This document shows, in pieces, positions 10,502-19,630 of a stretch of DNA of 33,150 nt. The translations under genes and the position numbers were made by a program. Origin of the DNA: Actinomycetota bacterium (GTDB taxonomy: Bacteria; Actinomycetota; Acidimicrobiia; Acidimicrobiales; Ilumatobacteraceae); the NCBI GenBank assembly GCA_009920715.1, contig RFZO01000004.1:1-33150 (forward strand), written 5' to 3'. The stretch's first letter is position 1. The number at the start of each line of letters is the position of its first letter. Below the pieces are notes generated by a model. It saw only the letters and a program-made list of their open reading frames with translations, was not told where the DNA came from and did not search any database.

Positions 10502-11673
10502 TGGGCGCCGTGTTCCGCACCCGCCGCCCGGACTCCGGACTGGGCAACATCCGGCGCGGCTTCGCCGACCCGGGGAGGAACATCGACTGGGTGCTGATGG
10601 CGGCGGCCGGTGCCCTCTCGGTCATCGGTCTGTTCCTCATCTTCTCCGCCACGCGCCCGCGGCTCATCAGCAACGGTCTCGACCCGTACCAGTTCGCGCA
10701 GCGCCAGGTGGCCTTCATCATCTTCGCGGTGCTCGTGATGGCGGCCGTCATGTGGATCGACTACGTGCAGTTGCGGGGGAGCGCGCAGGCCCTCTACGCC
10801 GTCACGATGTTCCTGCTGGTCATGGTGCTGGTCGTCGGCGGGGTGAAGGGCGGCGCGAGGCTGTCGTTCGACGTGGGTCCCATCGCCGTGCAGCCGTCGG
10901 AACTCGCGAAAGTCACGACCCTGCTGATGCTCGCGGGGTTCCTGGCAGACGCGGATTCGGACAAGGTCACCTACGAACGCCTGATCCAGTCGTTGTTCAT
11001 CGTGGGTGCGCCCGCGTTCCTCGTGCTCATAGAGCCGGACCTCGGGTCGGCCTCGGTGCTCGTGGCCTGCGCGATGGGGGTCCTGCTGGTGGCCGGGGCG
11101 GAGCTCAAGTACATCGCTTTCATCACCGGGATGGGTGTGGTGTCGGCGGTGGCCGGTGTCCTGTCGGGGGTGGTGAAGACGTACCAGTTGCGCCGCATCA
11201 CCGCATTCCTTCAGCAGAACTCCGACAGTGCGGACCTGCAGAACCTGGTCACGCAGGTGCGGTTCGCCAAGCGCGCGGTGGCGACGGGCGGTTTCTTCGG
11301 CAAGGGGTACCTCCAGGGCCCGCTCACGAACGGCCGCTTCATCCCCGTGCAGTCGACCGACTTCGTGTTCTCGGCGCTCGGGGAGCAGTTCGGGATGCTG
11401 GGGTGCACCGTGGTGCTGGGCCTCTTTGCCGTGGTCCTCTGGAGGGTCTTCCGCATCGCCCGGATGGCCACCGAGAGGCTGGGGACCTTCGTGTGTGCCG
11501 GGGTCTTCACGATGATTCTCTGGCAGAGCTTCCAGAACATCGGCATGACCATGGGGATTACCCCGGTCTCCGGGGTGCCCCTGCCTTTCCTGTCCTATGG
11601 GGGCTCCCACACGGTGGCGTTCGCCATGATGCTGGGCCTGGTGCAGAGCGTCCATATGCGCCGTTTCCGCTAG
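10501..11673 (+). CDS. rodA: SEDS-family peptidoglycan polymerase RodA (FtsW/RodA/SpoVE)
   Basis: Polytopic protein with QPSELAKVTTLLMLAG, IEPDLGSASVL, STDFVFSALGEQFG, GVPLPFLSYGGSHTV. Overlaps the PBP2 stop. Confidence 0.93.
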   Translation: MGAVFRTRRPDSGLGNIRRGFADPGRNIDWVLMAAAGALSVIGLFLIFSATRPRLISNGLDPYQFAQRQVAFIIFAVLVMAAVMWIDYVQLRGSAQALYAVTMFLLVMVLVVGGVKGGARLSFDVGPIAVQPSELAKVTTLLMLAGFLADADSDKVTYERLIQSLFIVGAPAFLVLIEPDLGSASVLVACAMGVLLVAGAELKYIAFITGMGVVSAVAGVLSGVVKTYQLRRITAFLQQNSDSADLQNLVTQVRFAKRAVATGGFFGKGYLQGPLTNGRFIPVQSTDFVFSALGEQFGMLGCTVVLGLFAVVLWRVFRIARMATERLGTFVCAGVFTMILWQSFQNIGMTMGITPVSGVPLPFLSYGGSHTVAFAMMLGLVQSVHMRRFR

Positions 11674-11780
11674 TTGCAGGGGTAAACTTCTGGTGATCGT
11701 TCGCGGTGCGGGCGCCCCAGTGGCTGCCGCTCCCGCGCATGGCGCGCCTCCCCGGGGCGCGACGTGGAAAGGGAACTCTG

Positions 11781-13625
11781 ATGGAAGACAACGGTTCCGC
11801 CCGTGGCACGGGCGATGACACCTCGCTGAACAAGCCTGTGGACAACTCCGACCGGGAGCGCACGTCGGGCGACGGCGGCTCCGGGGAGGGCGGCTCGTCC
11901 GCCGCCAAGAAGCGCCGCCGCGGCAGCCGTGGGGGCAAGAACCGCAAGAAGCCGGCCGGTCAGGGCGGGGAGTCCACCGGTTCCTCCGAGGACCGGTCCG
12001 ACGGACAGTCCCGCAACGGTTCGTCCCCTGGTTCGGGGCGCAACCCGCAGGAGCTGCCTGACCCCCCGCGCGAGGGACGCGTGAGCGACCCGGACGCCGC
12101 CGAGAAGTCCCTTGTCCGCAAGCCCCAGATCGGCGACACCCGGCCCGCGCCGGCGAAGCCCGCAGCGGCGGCCCCGAAGAACGACTCGTCCGGTTCCGGG
12201 AACGGCAAGCGCAAGCGCCGCGGGGGCCGGGGCAGGTCCCGCTCCGGCGGGGGCCAGGGTGAGCAGCGCGGCAACAACGCACCGCAGCGGTCCCGCGAGG
12301 CGATCGAGGCCGAGATCATCGAGAAGCGCCGCGGCCGCGAGCGTGACGGTCGCCCGGTCGGTCGCTACATGATGTGCGTGCAGGTCCGCGAAGGCGTCAC
12401 CCAGGTGGCCGTTCTCGAGGGCCGCAGCCTGATCGAGCACTACGTCAGCCGTCCGGCCGACGACATCAGCCAGATCCACGGGAACATCTATCTCGGTCGG
12501 GTGCAGAACGTGCTCCCCGGCATGGAGGCCGCGTTCGTCGACATCGGCACACCGAAGAACGCGGTGCTGTACCGCGGTGACGTCCAGTACGACAAGGAGG
12601 ACGTCGACACGCCGGCCGGCGACGCCCGCATCGAGCAGATCCTGCACTCCAAGCAGATGATCCTGTGCCAGGTCACCAAGAACCCCATCGGTGCCAAGGG
12701 TGCCCGACTCACCCAGGAGGTCTCCCTGCCGGGCCGGTTCGTGGTGCTCATCCCGAACTCGAAGACCTACGGGATCTCGAAGCGCCTCACCGATGCCGAA
12801 CGTCGCCGCCTGCGCAGCATCCTCGACCGCGTGAAGCCCGCCGAGCACGGTGTGATCCTGCGCACCGCCGCCGAGCACGCCACCGAGCAGGAGCTCACCG
12901 CCGACATGACGCGCCTGCTCGACGAGTGGTCGCGCATCGAGGCCGCGCAGAAGAAGGCCAGCGGGCCCACCCTGCTGTACCGCGAGCCGGAACTCGCCGT
13001 GCGGGTCATCCGCGAGGAGTTCAACGCCGACTACCGCGGCGTCATGATCGACGACCGGGCGCTGTACGAGGAGGTCCGCGACTACGTCGCCGCCTTCAAC
13101 CCCGAACTCGCCGACCGGGTCACCTACTACGACCGCGAGGCCGAGGGGCTGTCCCTCTTCGAGAACCAGCACGTGCACGAGCAGCTGCACAAGGCCCTCG
13201 ACCGGAAGGTCTGGCTGCCCTCCGGCGGCTCGCTCATCATCGAGCACACCGAGGCGCTCACGGTCATCGACGTGAACACGGGCAAGAACGTTGGCACGAA
13301 CAACCTCGAGCAGACGGTGTTCCAGAACAACCTCGAGGCGGCCCAGGAAGTGGCCCACCAGCTGCGCCTGCGCGACATCGGCGGCATCATCGTGATCGAC
13401 TTCATCGACATGGAGATCAAGGACAACCGCAAGAAGGTGGTGGAGTCCTTCCGCCACGCCCTCGCCCGGGACAAGACCCGCACGCAGGTGTTCGAGATCT
13501 CCGAGCTGGGCCTCGTGGAGATGACCCGCAAGCGGATCGGGGAGGGTCTCCTCACCTCGTTCGCGGGCCAGTGCCCCGAGTGCCAGGGGCGCGGCGTGAA
13601 CATCGATTTCGGTCTCCTCGACTGA
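11781..13625 (+). CDS. rng: Ribonuclease E/G family endoribonuclease with long basic N-terminal extension
   Basis: GNIYLGRVQNVLPGMEAAFVDIG (S1), LTVIDVNTGKNVGTNNLEQTVFQNNLEAAQEVAHQLRLRDIGGIIVIDFIDM, zinc-link CPECQGRG. N-terminal ~190 aa are low-complexity RGG/KR-rich. Precedes rplU-rpmA. Confidence 0.92.
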   Translation: MEDNGSARGTGDDTSLNKPVDNSDRERTSGDGGSGEGGSSAAKKRRRGSRGGKNRKKPAGQGGESTGSSEDRSDGQSRNGSSPGSGRNPQELPDPPREGRVSDPDAAEKSLVRKPQIGDTRPAPAKPAAAAPKNDSSGSGNGKRKRRGGRGRSRSGGGQGEQRGNNAPQRSREAIEAEIIEKRRGRERDGRPVGRYMMCVQVREGVTQVAVLEGRSLIEHYVSRPADDISQIHGNIYLGRVQNVLPGMEAAFVDIGTPKNAVLYRGDVQYDKEDVDTPAGDARIEQILHSKQMILCQVTKNPIGAKGARLTQEVSLPGRFVVLIPNSKTYGISKRLTDAERRRLRSILDRVKPAEHGVILRTAAEHATEQELTADMTRLLDEWSRIEAAQKKASGPTLLYREPELAVRVIREEFNADYRGVMIDDRALYEEVRDYVAAFNPELADRVTYYDREAEGLSLFENQHVHEQLHKALDRKVWLPSGGSLIIEHTEALTVIDVNTGKNVGTNNLEQTVFQNNLEAAQEVAHQLRLRDIGGIIVIDFIDMEIKDNRKKVVESFRHALARDKTRTQVFEISELGLVEMTRKRIGEGLLTSFAGQCPECQGRGVNIDFGLLD

Positions 13626-13655
13626 CAAAACCCCGAAAATTGGCTGACCGGGCGA

Positions 13656-13684
13656 TTGTCCGGCCCGGAATCCGCAGATAAGGT
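13656..13684 (+). promoter_or_regulatory. Putative rplU promoter: -35 TTGTCC, 17-nt spacer, -10 TAAGGT
   Basis: TTGTCC at 13656-13661, TAAGGT at 13679-13684, ATG at 13696 with no clear Shine-Dalgarno. Confidence 0.45.
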
Positions 13685-13695
13685 TTGACTCCGCT

Positions 13696-14007
13696 ATGTA
13701 CGCAGTGATCGCTTCAGGTGGCAAGCAGGAGAAGGTGTCCCAGGGTCAGCAGATCCAGGTCGAGCTCCTCCATGTCGAGGACGGGTCCGAGGTCTCCCTC
13801 GTGCCGGTCCTCGTCGTCGACGGTGCCACCGTCCTCTCCACCCCCGACCAGCTGAAGGGCGCATCCGTGAAGGGCCGCGTCGTCGGCACCGCCAAGGGCC
13901 CCAAGATCAACGGCTTCACCTACAAGCGCCGCACCAACCAGCGCCGCAAGTACGGTCACCGCCAGCAGTACTCCGTCGTCGAGATCACCTCCATCGCGAA
14001 AGGCTGA
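13696..14007 (+). CDS. rplU: 50S ribosomal protein L21
   Basis: MYAVIASGGKQEKVSQGQQIQVELL...KRRTNQRRKYGHRQQYSVVEITSI. Confidence 0.97.
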   Translation: MYAVIASGGKQEKVSQGQQIQVELLHVEDGSEVSLVPVLVVDGATVLSTPDQLKGASVKGRVVGTAKGPKINGFTYKRRTNQRRKYGHRQQYSVVEITSIAKG

Positions 14008-14013
14008 CCAGAG

Positions 14014-14268
14014 ATGTCAAAGACAAAGGGCGGCGGCTCAACCCGCAACGGTCGTGACTCAAACGCACAGCGCCTCGGCGTGAAGGTGTTCGACGGCACC
14101 GCAATCACTGCCGGCACCATCATCATCCGCCAGCGCGGCACCAAGACCCATCCGGGCAAGAACGTGGGCATCGGCAAGGACGACACTCTGTTCGCCCTGG
14201 TCGACGGCAGCGTGAAGTTCGGTGAGCGCCGCGGCCGCAAGGTCGTGGACGTGGTTCCCGCCTCCTGA
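14014..14268 (+). CDS. rpmA: 50S ribosomal protein L27
   Basis: [69 protein letters not shown]. Confidence 0.98.
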   Translation: MSKTKGGGSTRNGRDSNAQRLGVKVFDGTAITAGTIIIRQRGTKTHPGKNVGIGKDDTLFALVDGSVKFGERRGRKVVDVVPAS

Positions 14269-14287
14269 CGTTTCGCTCAACGTGATC

Positions 14288-14311
14288 GGCGCGCCTCCGG
14301 GCGCGCCTTTT
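14288..14311 (+). terminator. Rho-independent terminator downstream of rpmA
   Basis: GGCGCGC-ctccg-GGCGCGCC followed by TTTT; lies between convergent rpmA and dgt. Confidence 0.75.
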
Positions 14312-14341
14312 GCGTTTTCCGGGGTGGGTGGGGTGGCTGGT

Positions 14342-15436
14342 TCAGCCCGCGAGCAGGGTGTCGATGCCCTGCGGGAGACGGCTGGCCGGGTAGTCGAGGA
14401 GCGTGACGGCCTGCCGGCAGGCGAAACGGTCGGTCATGCCGCCCACATACGCGACTGCGGCGTGTGCGGCCTCGGCGGAGCCCGGCACCGGCGACCCGTC
14501 CGTGTGCCCCGGCAACAGGTGGGGCGAGGCAATGTAGGCATCGACCAGGGCGCGGAGCATGTCGATGACGGCCGTGGCCTGGGCCCGTGACTCTGGCCGG
14601 TGGTAGATGGAGTCGTAGTTGAAGCGCCGGAATGCGGCGAGTGCTTCCGCTGTGTCGGGGACCATGCCGATGCGACCGGTGTGAACGGTGGCCTCGATCA
14701 TGCCGTTGATCATTGCCCCGAGCTGTTCGCGGCGGGTTGTGCCGCACCGCTCGCGTACGACTGCCGGTAGGTCGGACCCGGTGACGATGCCGGCGTGGAC
14801 CGCGTCCTCGAAGTCGTGGCAGACGTACGCGATCCGGTCGGCCCAGCTGACCACCTCACCCTCGGGCGTGTGCGGGGCGGGGCGGGACCAGCTGTGGTTG
14901 CGGATTCCGTCGAGCGTCTCGTGGCACAGGTTCAGCTGGGCGAGCGCGACATCGGCACCCCACACCGCGTGGTCGTACCCGCCGTCGATGTAGGGGGCGA
15001 GCGCATCCTCGCTGGCGTGACCGCCGGGGCCGTGCCCGCAATCATGACCGAGGGCGATGGCTTCTGTGAGCGCCACGTTCAGCCGCAGGACCCGCGCGAT
15101 TGACACCGCAACCTGGGCCACCTCGAGCGCGTGGGTGAGGCGCGTGCGCTGGTGGTCGTCGGGGAAGACGAAGACCTGGGTTTTCCCGGCGAGCCTGCGG
15201 AAGGAGGCGGCATGGAGGATGCGGTCACGATCGCGCTCGAAACACGTGCGGTGCGGATCGGGCTCCTCCGCGATGTCGCGGTTGCCTGCGCCCGTGGCGC
15301 GCGTGGCGAGCGGTGCCATCTCGAGATCGGTGGAGGTTTCGCGTTCGTGGCGACCGGCTACATCGCGGGTCCCGAGACCCGCCCACGAGTCGGCATGCGC
15401 GACAGTGATGCCGTCGCCGGAGGTGCTGCCCGACAT
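14342..15436 (-). CDS. dgt: Deoxyguanosinetriphosphate triphosphohydrolase-like protein (HD domain)
   Basis: CFERDRDRILHAASFRRLAGKTQVFVFPDDHQRTRLTHALEVAQVA...ALGHDCGHGPGGHASEDAL, ...SWADRIAYVCHDFEDA. Start uncertain: M at 15436 or an internal M. Confidence 0.88.
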   Translation of the reverse strand: MSGSTSGDGITVAHADSWAGLGTRDVAGRHERETSTDLEMAPLATRATGAGNRDIAEEPDPHRTCFERDRDRILHAASFRRLAGKTQVFVFPDDHQRTRLTHALEVAQVAVSIARVLRLNVALTEAIALGHDCGHGPGGHASEDALAPYIDGGYDHAVWGADVALAQLNLCHETLDGIRNHSWSRPAPHTPEGEVVSWADRIAYVCHDFEDAVHAGIVTGSDLPAVVRERCGTTRREQLGAMINGMIEATVHTGRIGMVPDTAEALAAFRRFNYDSIYHRPESRAQATAVIDMLRALVDAYIASPHLLPGHTDGSPVPGSAEAAHAAVAYVGGMTDRFACRQAVTLLDYPASRLPQGIDTLLAG

Positions 15437-15521
15437 GGTGGACACCCAGGTGTCGCCTCGTTCCGTGGGTGATCCGGAAGGCGTGTTCACGCGCTGAATG
15501 GTAGGTGAGTGGTGTGTCGCG

Positions 15522-15540
15522 GGCCGGGAGCCTCCCGGCC
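15522..15540. repeat. Near-perfect inverted repeat GGCCGGGAG-c-CTCCCGGCC
   Basis: 9-bp arms with 1-nt centre in the dgt/obg divergent intergenic region. Confidence 0.8.
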
Positions 15541-15558
15541 GCCGCACGGCACCACGGG

Positions 15559-15564
15559 TAGCCT
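15559..15564 (+). promoter_or_regulatory. Putative -10 element TAGCCT for obg
   Basis: gggTAGCCTcggttcgtcctATG; no Shine-Dalgarno; same hexamer as at ndk. Confidence 0.4.
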
Positions 15565-15575
15565 CGGTTCGTCCT

Positions 15576-16826
15576 ATGAGTGCGTTCGTCGACGAAGCCC
15601 AACTGAACGTTCGCGGCGGCGACGGCGGTGCGGGGTGCGTCAGTTTCCGGCGCGAGGGGCCCGTCGCCATGGGCGGCCCAAACGGCGGCGACGGCGGGAA
15701 GGGCGGCGACGTGTGGTTGGTCGCCGACCGCAACGTGGCGTCACTGCTGGCCTTCCGCGACCATCCGCACCGGCGAGCAGGAAACGGTGTCCACGGCAAG
15801 GGGAAGGACCTCCACGGCCGCCGTGGTGAGGACATGGAGATCCACGTCCCCGAGGGCACCGTGGCCCGCGACATGTACTCCGGCGAGATCCTGGCCGACC
15901 TCGTGAACCACGGGGACCGGTGGCTCGCCGCAACCGGGGGACGGGGCGGCCGCGGCAACGCGAAGTTCCTGAACAACAAGCGCCGCGCGCCGTCGTTCGC
16001 CGAACAGGGCGAGGAGGGCTCGGAACGCTGGCTCGCACTGGAGCTGAAACTCATGGCCGACGTCGCGCTGGTGGGTTTCCCGAACGCCGGGAAGTCCACG
16101 TTCATCAGCACCGTGTCCGCCGCCAAGCCGAAGATCGCCAACTACCCGTTCACCACGCTCGAGCCCCACCTCGGCGTCGTGCGCATCGATGACGCCACGG
16201 AGTTCGTCATGGCCGACATCCCGGGGCTCATCGAGGGTGCCAGCGAGGGGAGAGGGCTGGGGCACCAGTTCCTGCGCCACGTCGAGAGGGCACGGGTGCT
16301 GTGCTACCTCATCGACCTGGTGGCTCTCGACGGCATCCCGCCCGCCGAGCAGCTGAAGATCCTGCAGCACGAGGTCGGCAACTACAGGCCCGAGCTTCTC
16401 GAGCGCCCGTACCTGATCGTCGGCACCAAGACCGACAGTGCCACCCCCGAGACCATGGCGCAGTGGCACCATGCGTCGATGTCGTCGGTGACGCGCCACA
16501 ACGTCCGCGAGACGGTGGGGGAACTCGCGTCGCTGGTGGCGAGGGCCCGGAAGGAGGAGCCCGTGGCGGAGTCCACCATCATCATGCGACCCGAGCCGTC
16601 GCACGCGTGGGTGGAGCAGCTGGGGGAGAACGAGTTCCGTGTGCACGGCCGCGATGCCGAGCGCGTGGTTGCACTGAACGACGTGACCTCCCCTGAGGCC
16701 CTCAACTACATCGACGACCGTCTCGCCAAGCTCGGCGTGCCCCGTCTCCTCTCCCGGGCGGGCGTCCGCGAGGGTGACGTGGTGTGGATCTCGGAATTCA
16801 GTTTCGAATTCGTCCCGGAGATGTGA
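15576..16826 (+). CDS. obg: GTPase Obg/CgtA
   Basis: FVDEAQLNVRGGDGGAGCVSFRREGPVAMGGPNGGDGGKGGDVWLVAD, G1 GFPNAGKST, TLEPHLGVV, ADIPGLIEGASEGRGLGHQFLRH; C-terminal OCT-like domain. Confidence 0.97.
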   Translation: MSAFVDEAQLNVRGGDGGAGCVSFRREGPVAMGGPNGGDGGKGGDVWLVADRNVASLLAFRDHPHRRAGNGVHGKGKDLHGRRGEDMEIHVPEGTVARDMYSGEILADLVNHGDRWLAATGGRGGRGNAKFLNNKRRAPSFAEQGEEGSERWLALELKLMADVALVGFPNAGKSTFISTVSAAKPKIANYPFTTLEPHLGVVRIDDATEFVMADIPGLIEGASEGRGLGHQFLRHVERARVLCYLIDLVALDGIPPAEQLKILQHEVGNYRPELLERPYLIVGTKTDSATPETMAQWHHASMSSVTRHNVRETVGELASLVARARKEEPVAESTIIMRPEPSHAWVEQLGENEFRVHGRDAERVVALNDVTSPEALNYIDDRLAKLGVPRLLSRAGVREGDVVWISEFSFEFVPEM

Positions 16827-16836
16827 ACCTGTGGGG

Positions 16837-17925
16837 ATGCGTGTCGTCGTCAAGATCGGGAGCTCCTCGCTCACCAGCGAGACCGGCCACCTCCGGCTGG
16901 ACGTCATCGACGCCGTCGTCGGGCAGATCGCCGCGGTGCGTGCGCTTGGGCACGAGGTCATCCTCGTCACGTCGGGTGCGGTCGCCTCGGGTGTCGCCGG
17001 TCTCGGTCTGGCCTCGCGGCCCCAGGATGTGCTCTCGCTGCAGGCCCTCTCCGCTGTCGGCCAGCCGCGCCTGATGGCGGCGTACGACTCCGCGTTCGGT
17101 TCGCACTCGATCGTGGCGGCACAGGTGCTCCTCGTGCCCCACGATTTCGTCGACCGCCAGCAGTACCTCCATGCGCGCGCCACGGTGCTGCGGCTGCTCG
17201 AGTACGGGTGCGTCCCCGTCGTCAACGAGAACGACGCAATCGCGAACAACGAGATCCGCTACGGGGACAACGACCACCTGGCCGCGCTCGTCTCGCACCT
17301 CGTCGGCGCCGACCTGCTTGTGCTCCTCACCGACACCGACGGTCTGTACACGGAGGACCCGCGCGTCAACCCGGGTGCCCGCAGGGTCGCTCACGTCGCG
17401 GCCGACGACCCGCTCCTCACGGTCACGGCAACGGAGAAGGGAACCGAACGGGGCAGCGGCGGCATGGCGTCGAAGCTCGCGTCGGCCCGCATCGCCTCGT
17501 GGTCGGGTGTCACCGCGGTCATCGCCGCTGCCACGCGGGACGGCGCGGTGGTCTCGGCGGTCAACGGTGACGACTCCACCGGGACGCGCTTCGCGCCGCA
17601 CGACCGCAACCTGTCGGCGCGGAAACTGTGGATCGCCTTCGCCGCCGAGACGGAGGGGCGCATCATCGTGGACGGCGGGGCACGCGATGCGCTGACCGGC
17701 CGGGGAACCTCGTTGCTGCCAGCGGGGGTGACAGGGTGCGAAGGGTCGTTCGAGGCCGGGGCCACGGTGGAGATCGCCGACGACGCGGGCACCGTCATCG
17801 CCCGCGGCATGACAACCATGTCGTCCGCGCAGGTCGCCGGTGCCGCCGGAAGACGCACGGCCGACCTCGACCCGTCGTGGCCGACCGAGGTCATCCACCG
17901 CGACGACCTGGTGGTGCTGGTCTAG
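16837..17925 (+). CDS. proB: Glutamate 5-kinase with C-terminal PUA domain
   Basis: MRVVVKIGSSSLTSETGHL, VTSGAVASGVAGL, NENDAIANNEIRYGDNDHLAALVSHLVGADLLVLLTDTDGLYT, GGMASKL. Possible alternative GTG at 16831. Confidence 0.95.
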   Translation: MRVVVKIGSSSLTSETGHLRLDVIDAVVGQIAAVRALGHEVILVTSGAVASGVAGLGLASRPQDVLSLQALSAVGQPRLMAAYDSAFGSHSIVAAQVLLVPHDFVDRQQYLHARATVLRLLEYGCVPVVNENDAIANNEIRYGDNDHLAALVSHLVGADLLVLLTDTDGLYTEDPRVNPGARRVAHVAADDPLLTVTATEKGTERGSGGMASKLASARIASWSGVTAVIAAATRDGAVVSAVNGDDSTGTRFAPHDRNLSARKLWIAFAAETEGRIIVDGGARDALTGRGTSLLPAGVTGCEGSFEAGATVEIADDAGTVIARGMTTMSSAQVAGAAGRRTADLDPSWPTEVIHRDDLVVLV

Positions 17926-17931
17926 GGCGAC

Positions 17932-19515
17932 TCAGCCGTCAGCGCCGACGTCCGTCGACCGTCTCGGCAGCAATGACCTGAGGTCGTGCATCTCGGGCAC
18001 CCTCACCAGGTACAGACCGACGATGTAGGTGCCCATGCCGGCGAGCACCGCGAGGAACAGTTCCGCGGACAGGGTGAACCCGGACCGGGCCTCGAGCGCG
18101 AAGGGGATGGCCCACACCACCACCCCCATGACGGCACTCACGGTGACGGTCTTCGCGGTTATCGTCGCCAGTCTCTGCCAGTCGATGGCCCCGTGCTTGA
18201 CGTGGAGCACCCACAGCACGAGGACGGACGCGACCATGTAGGAGATGCCGAACGCGAGGCCCAGGCCGAGCACCTCGTGACGGCCGACGAGTGTCACGGC
18301 AAGGACCACGTTGAGGGAGTTCTGGAAGACGTTGATCAGGAACGGCGTCTTCGTGTCCTCGTGGGCATAGAACCCGCGCAGGGCGAAGATGTACACAGAG
18401 AACCCGACCAGACCCACCGCGAGACCCGCGAGCGCGCGTGCGGTGTTGGCCGATGCTGACGAACTGAAGTGCCCGTGCTCGAGGAGGGTCACGATGATGG
18501 GCCGGGACAGGATGACCATGGCGACTGACGACGGCACCGTGAGGATGAGGATCCACCTCACCCCGGACGTGACCCAGTCCCGGAAGCCCGCTGTGTCCGC
18601 AGCGCGGACCCGCCGCACGAGTTCCGGCACGAACGTGGTGGCGATGGAGATGGCGAGGAGGCCGTGGGGGAGGAGGAAGAAGGTGTAGGCCTTCGAGTAG
18701 GCGTCCTGGTTGCCGCTGCCCGGACGGGCGAGATTCTTCACCACGATGAGGGCCACTTGGTTCGTCACCACGTAACCGAAGGTCCATGTGGACAGTTTCA
18801 CCATGGTGCGCACCGCGGGGTGCGAGAAGTCGGGCCTGAACCGGAACGGGATCCCGGCCCTGCGCATGGCCGGGATGAGCACCAGCCCCATCGCCATGAC
18901 ACCGCCTGTGGCCGACATGGTGAACAACCAGAAGAACGTGCGGTCGTTGAACACGTCCTGGAGTTTCGGCGTGCCGTCGCGGGTGAACGGAATGAGCACG
19001 AGGAGAGTGATGGTGACCACGTTCGAGAGCACAGGGGCCCAGGCCGCCGCGAAGAACTTGCGGCGGGAGTTGAGCAGGGCGGAACCGATTGCGGTGAGCC
19101 CGTAAAAGAAGATCTGCACGAGGAAGACCCGGGCCATCATGGTCCCGGCCCGTCGGAAGGTGTCGGGGTTGACAGCTGTGCTCGGGTGGAGGGAGAACAC
19201 GCGGAAGATGAGTGGCGCCGCGAGCACCGCGACGACCGTGGCGACGGCGAGCACGATCAGTGACGCCGACACCACCGCGTCCGTGGCCTCCTCGTCCTCG
19301 TCCTCGGCGAACCGGGTGAACAGTGGAACGAGACTCGCGGCGAGCAGCCCGCCGACGAGCAGCTCGTAGATGCTGTTCGGGCTGTTGTTCGCACCGTCGA
19401 AGGCGTCGGCGAGGGCCGTCTGCCCGATGATCACTCCGAACACGACCACTCGCAGCAGGCCCGTGAGGCGGGACATCGCCGTGCCGATCGCCACGACGAG
19501 AGTGTCCCTGAACAT
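17932..19515 (-). CDS. murJ: Lipid II flippase MurJ/MviN family
   Basis: MFRDTLVVAIGTAMSRLTGLLRVVVFGVIIGQTALADAFDGANNSPNSIYELLVGGLLAASLVPLF; polytopic. ATG at 19515 favoured over 19578. Confidence 0.9.
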   Translation of the reverse strand: MFRDTLVVAIGTAMSRLTGLLRVVVFGVIIGQTALADAFDGANNSPNSIYELLVGGLLAASLVPLFTRFAEDEDEEATDAVVSASLIVLAVATVVAVLAAPLIFRVFSLHPSTAVNPDTFRRAGTMMARVFLVQIFFYGLTAIGSALLNSRRKFFAAAWAPVLSNVVTITLLVLIPFTRDGTPKLQDVFNDRTFFWLFTMSATGGVMAMGLVLIPAMRRAGIPFRFRPDFSHPAVRTMVKLSTWTFGYVVTNQVALIVVKNLARPGSGNQDAYSKAYTFFLLPHGLLAISIATTFVPELVRRVRAADTAGFRDWVTSGVRWILILTVPSSVAMVILSRPIIVTLLEHGHFSSSASANTARALAGLAVGLVGFSVYIFALRGFYAHEDTKTPFLINVFQNSLNVVLAVTLVGRHEVLGLGLAFGISYMVASVLVLWVLHVKHGAIDWQRLATITAKTVTVSAVMGVVVWAIPFALEARSGFTLSAELFLAVLAGMGTYIVGLYLVRVPEMHDLRSLLPRRSTDVGADG

Positions 19516-19522
19516 TTCCACG

Positions 19523-19528
19523 AGAATA
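19523..19528 (-). promoter_or_regulatory. Putative -10 element TATTCT for murJ (leaderless arrangement)
   Basis: Minus strand reads TATTCT-cgtggaa-ATG. Confidence 0.45.
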
Positions 19529-19615
19529 CGGCAGGGAGGCTCCGGGGGAGGAACGGCGAGCACCGCGGCACCGAGCATCCGGTGTCCCGATGAGGGTCAC
19601 CCCTGTGCCGCAAAG

Positions 19616-19621
19616 TATGTT
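19616..19621 (+). promoter_or_regulatory. Putative -10 element TATGTT for the moxR operon (leaderless arrangement)
   Basis: caaagTATGTTggttcacttATG; no Shine-Dalgarno. Confidence 0.45.
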
Positions 19622-19630
19622 GGTTCACTT

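Noticed and set aside
10300-12282. 660-aa minus-strand ORF antisense to rodA and flanking genes
   Set aside because: Shadow ORF rich in R/H/P with no motif; the plus strand has convincing PBP2/RodA/RNase genes.
11670-13724. 684-aa minus-strand ORF antisense to the RNase E/G gene
   Set aside because: High-GC shadow ORF; low-complexity translation with no recognisable domain, while the plus strand encodes a clear RNase E/G.
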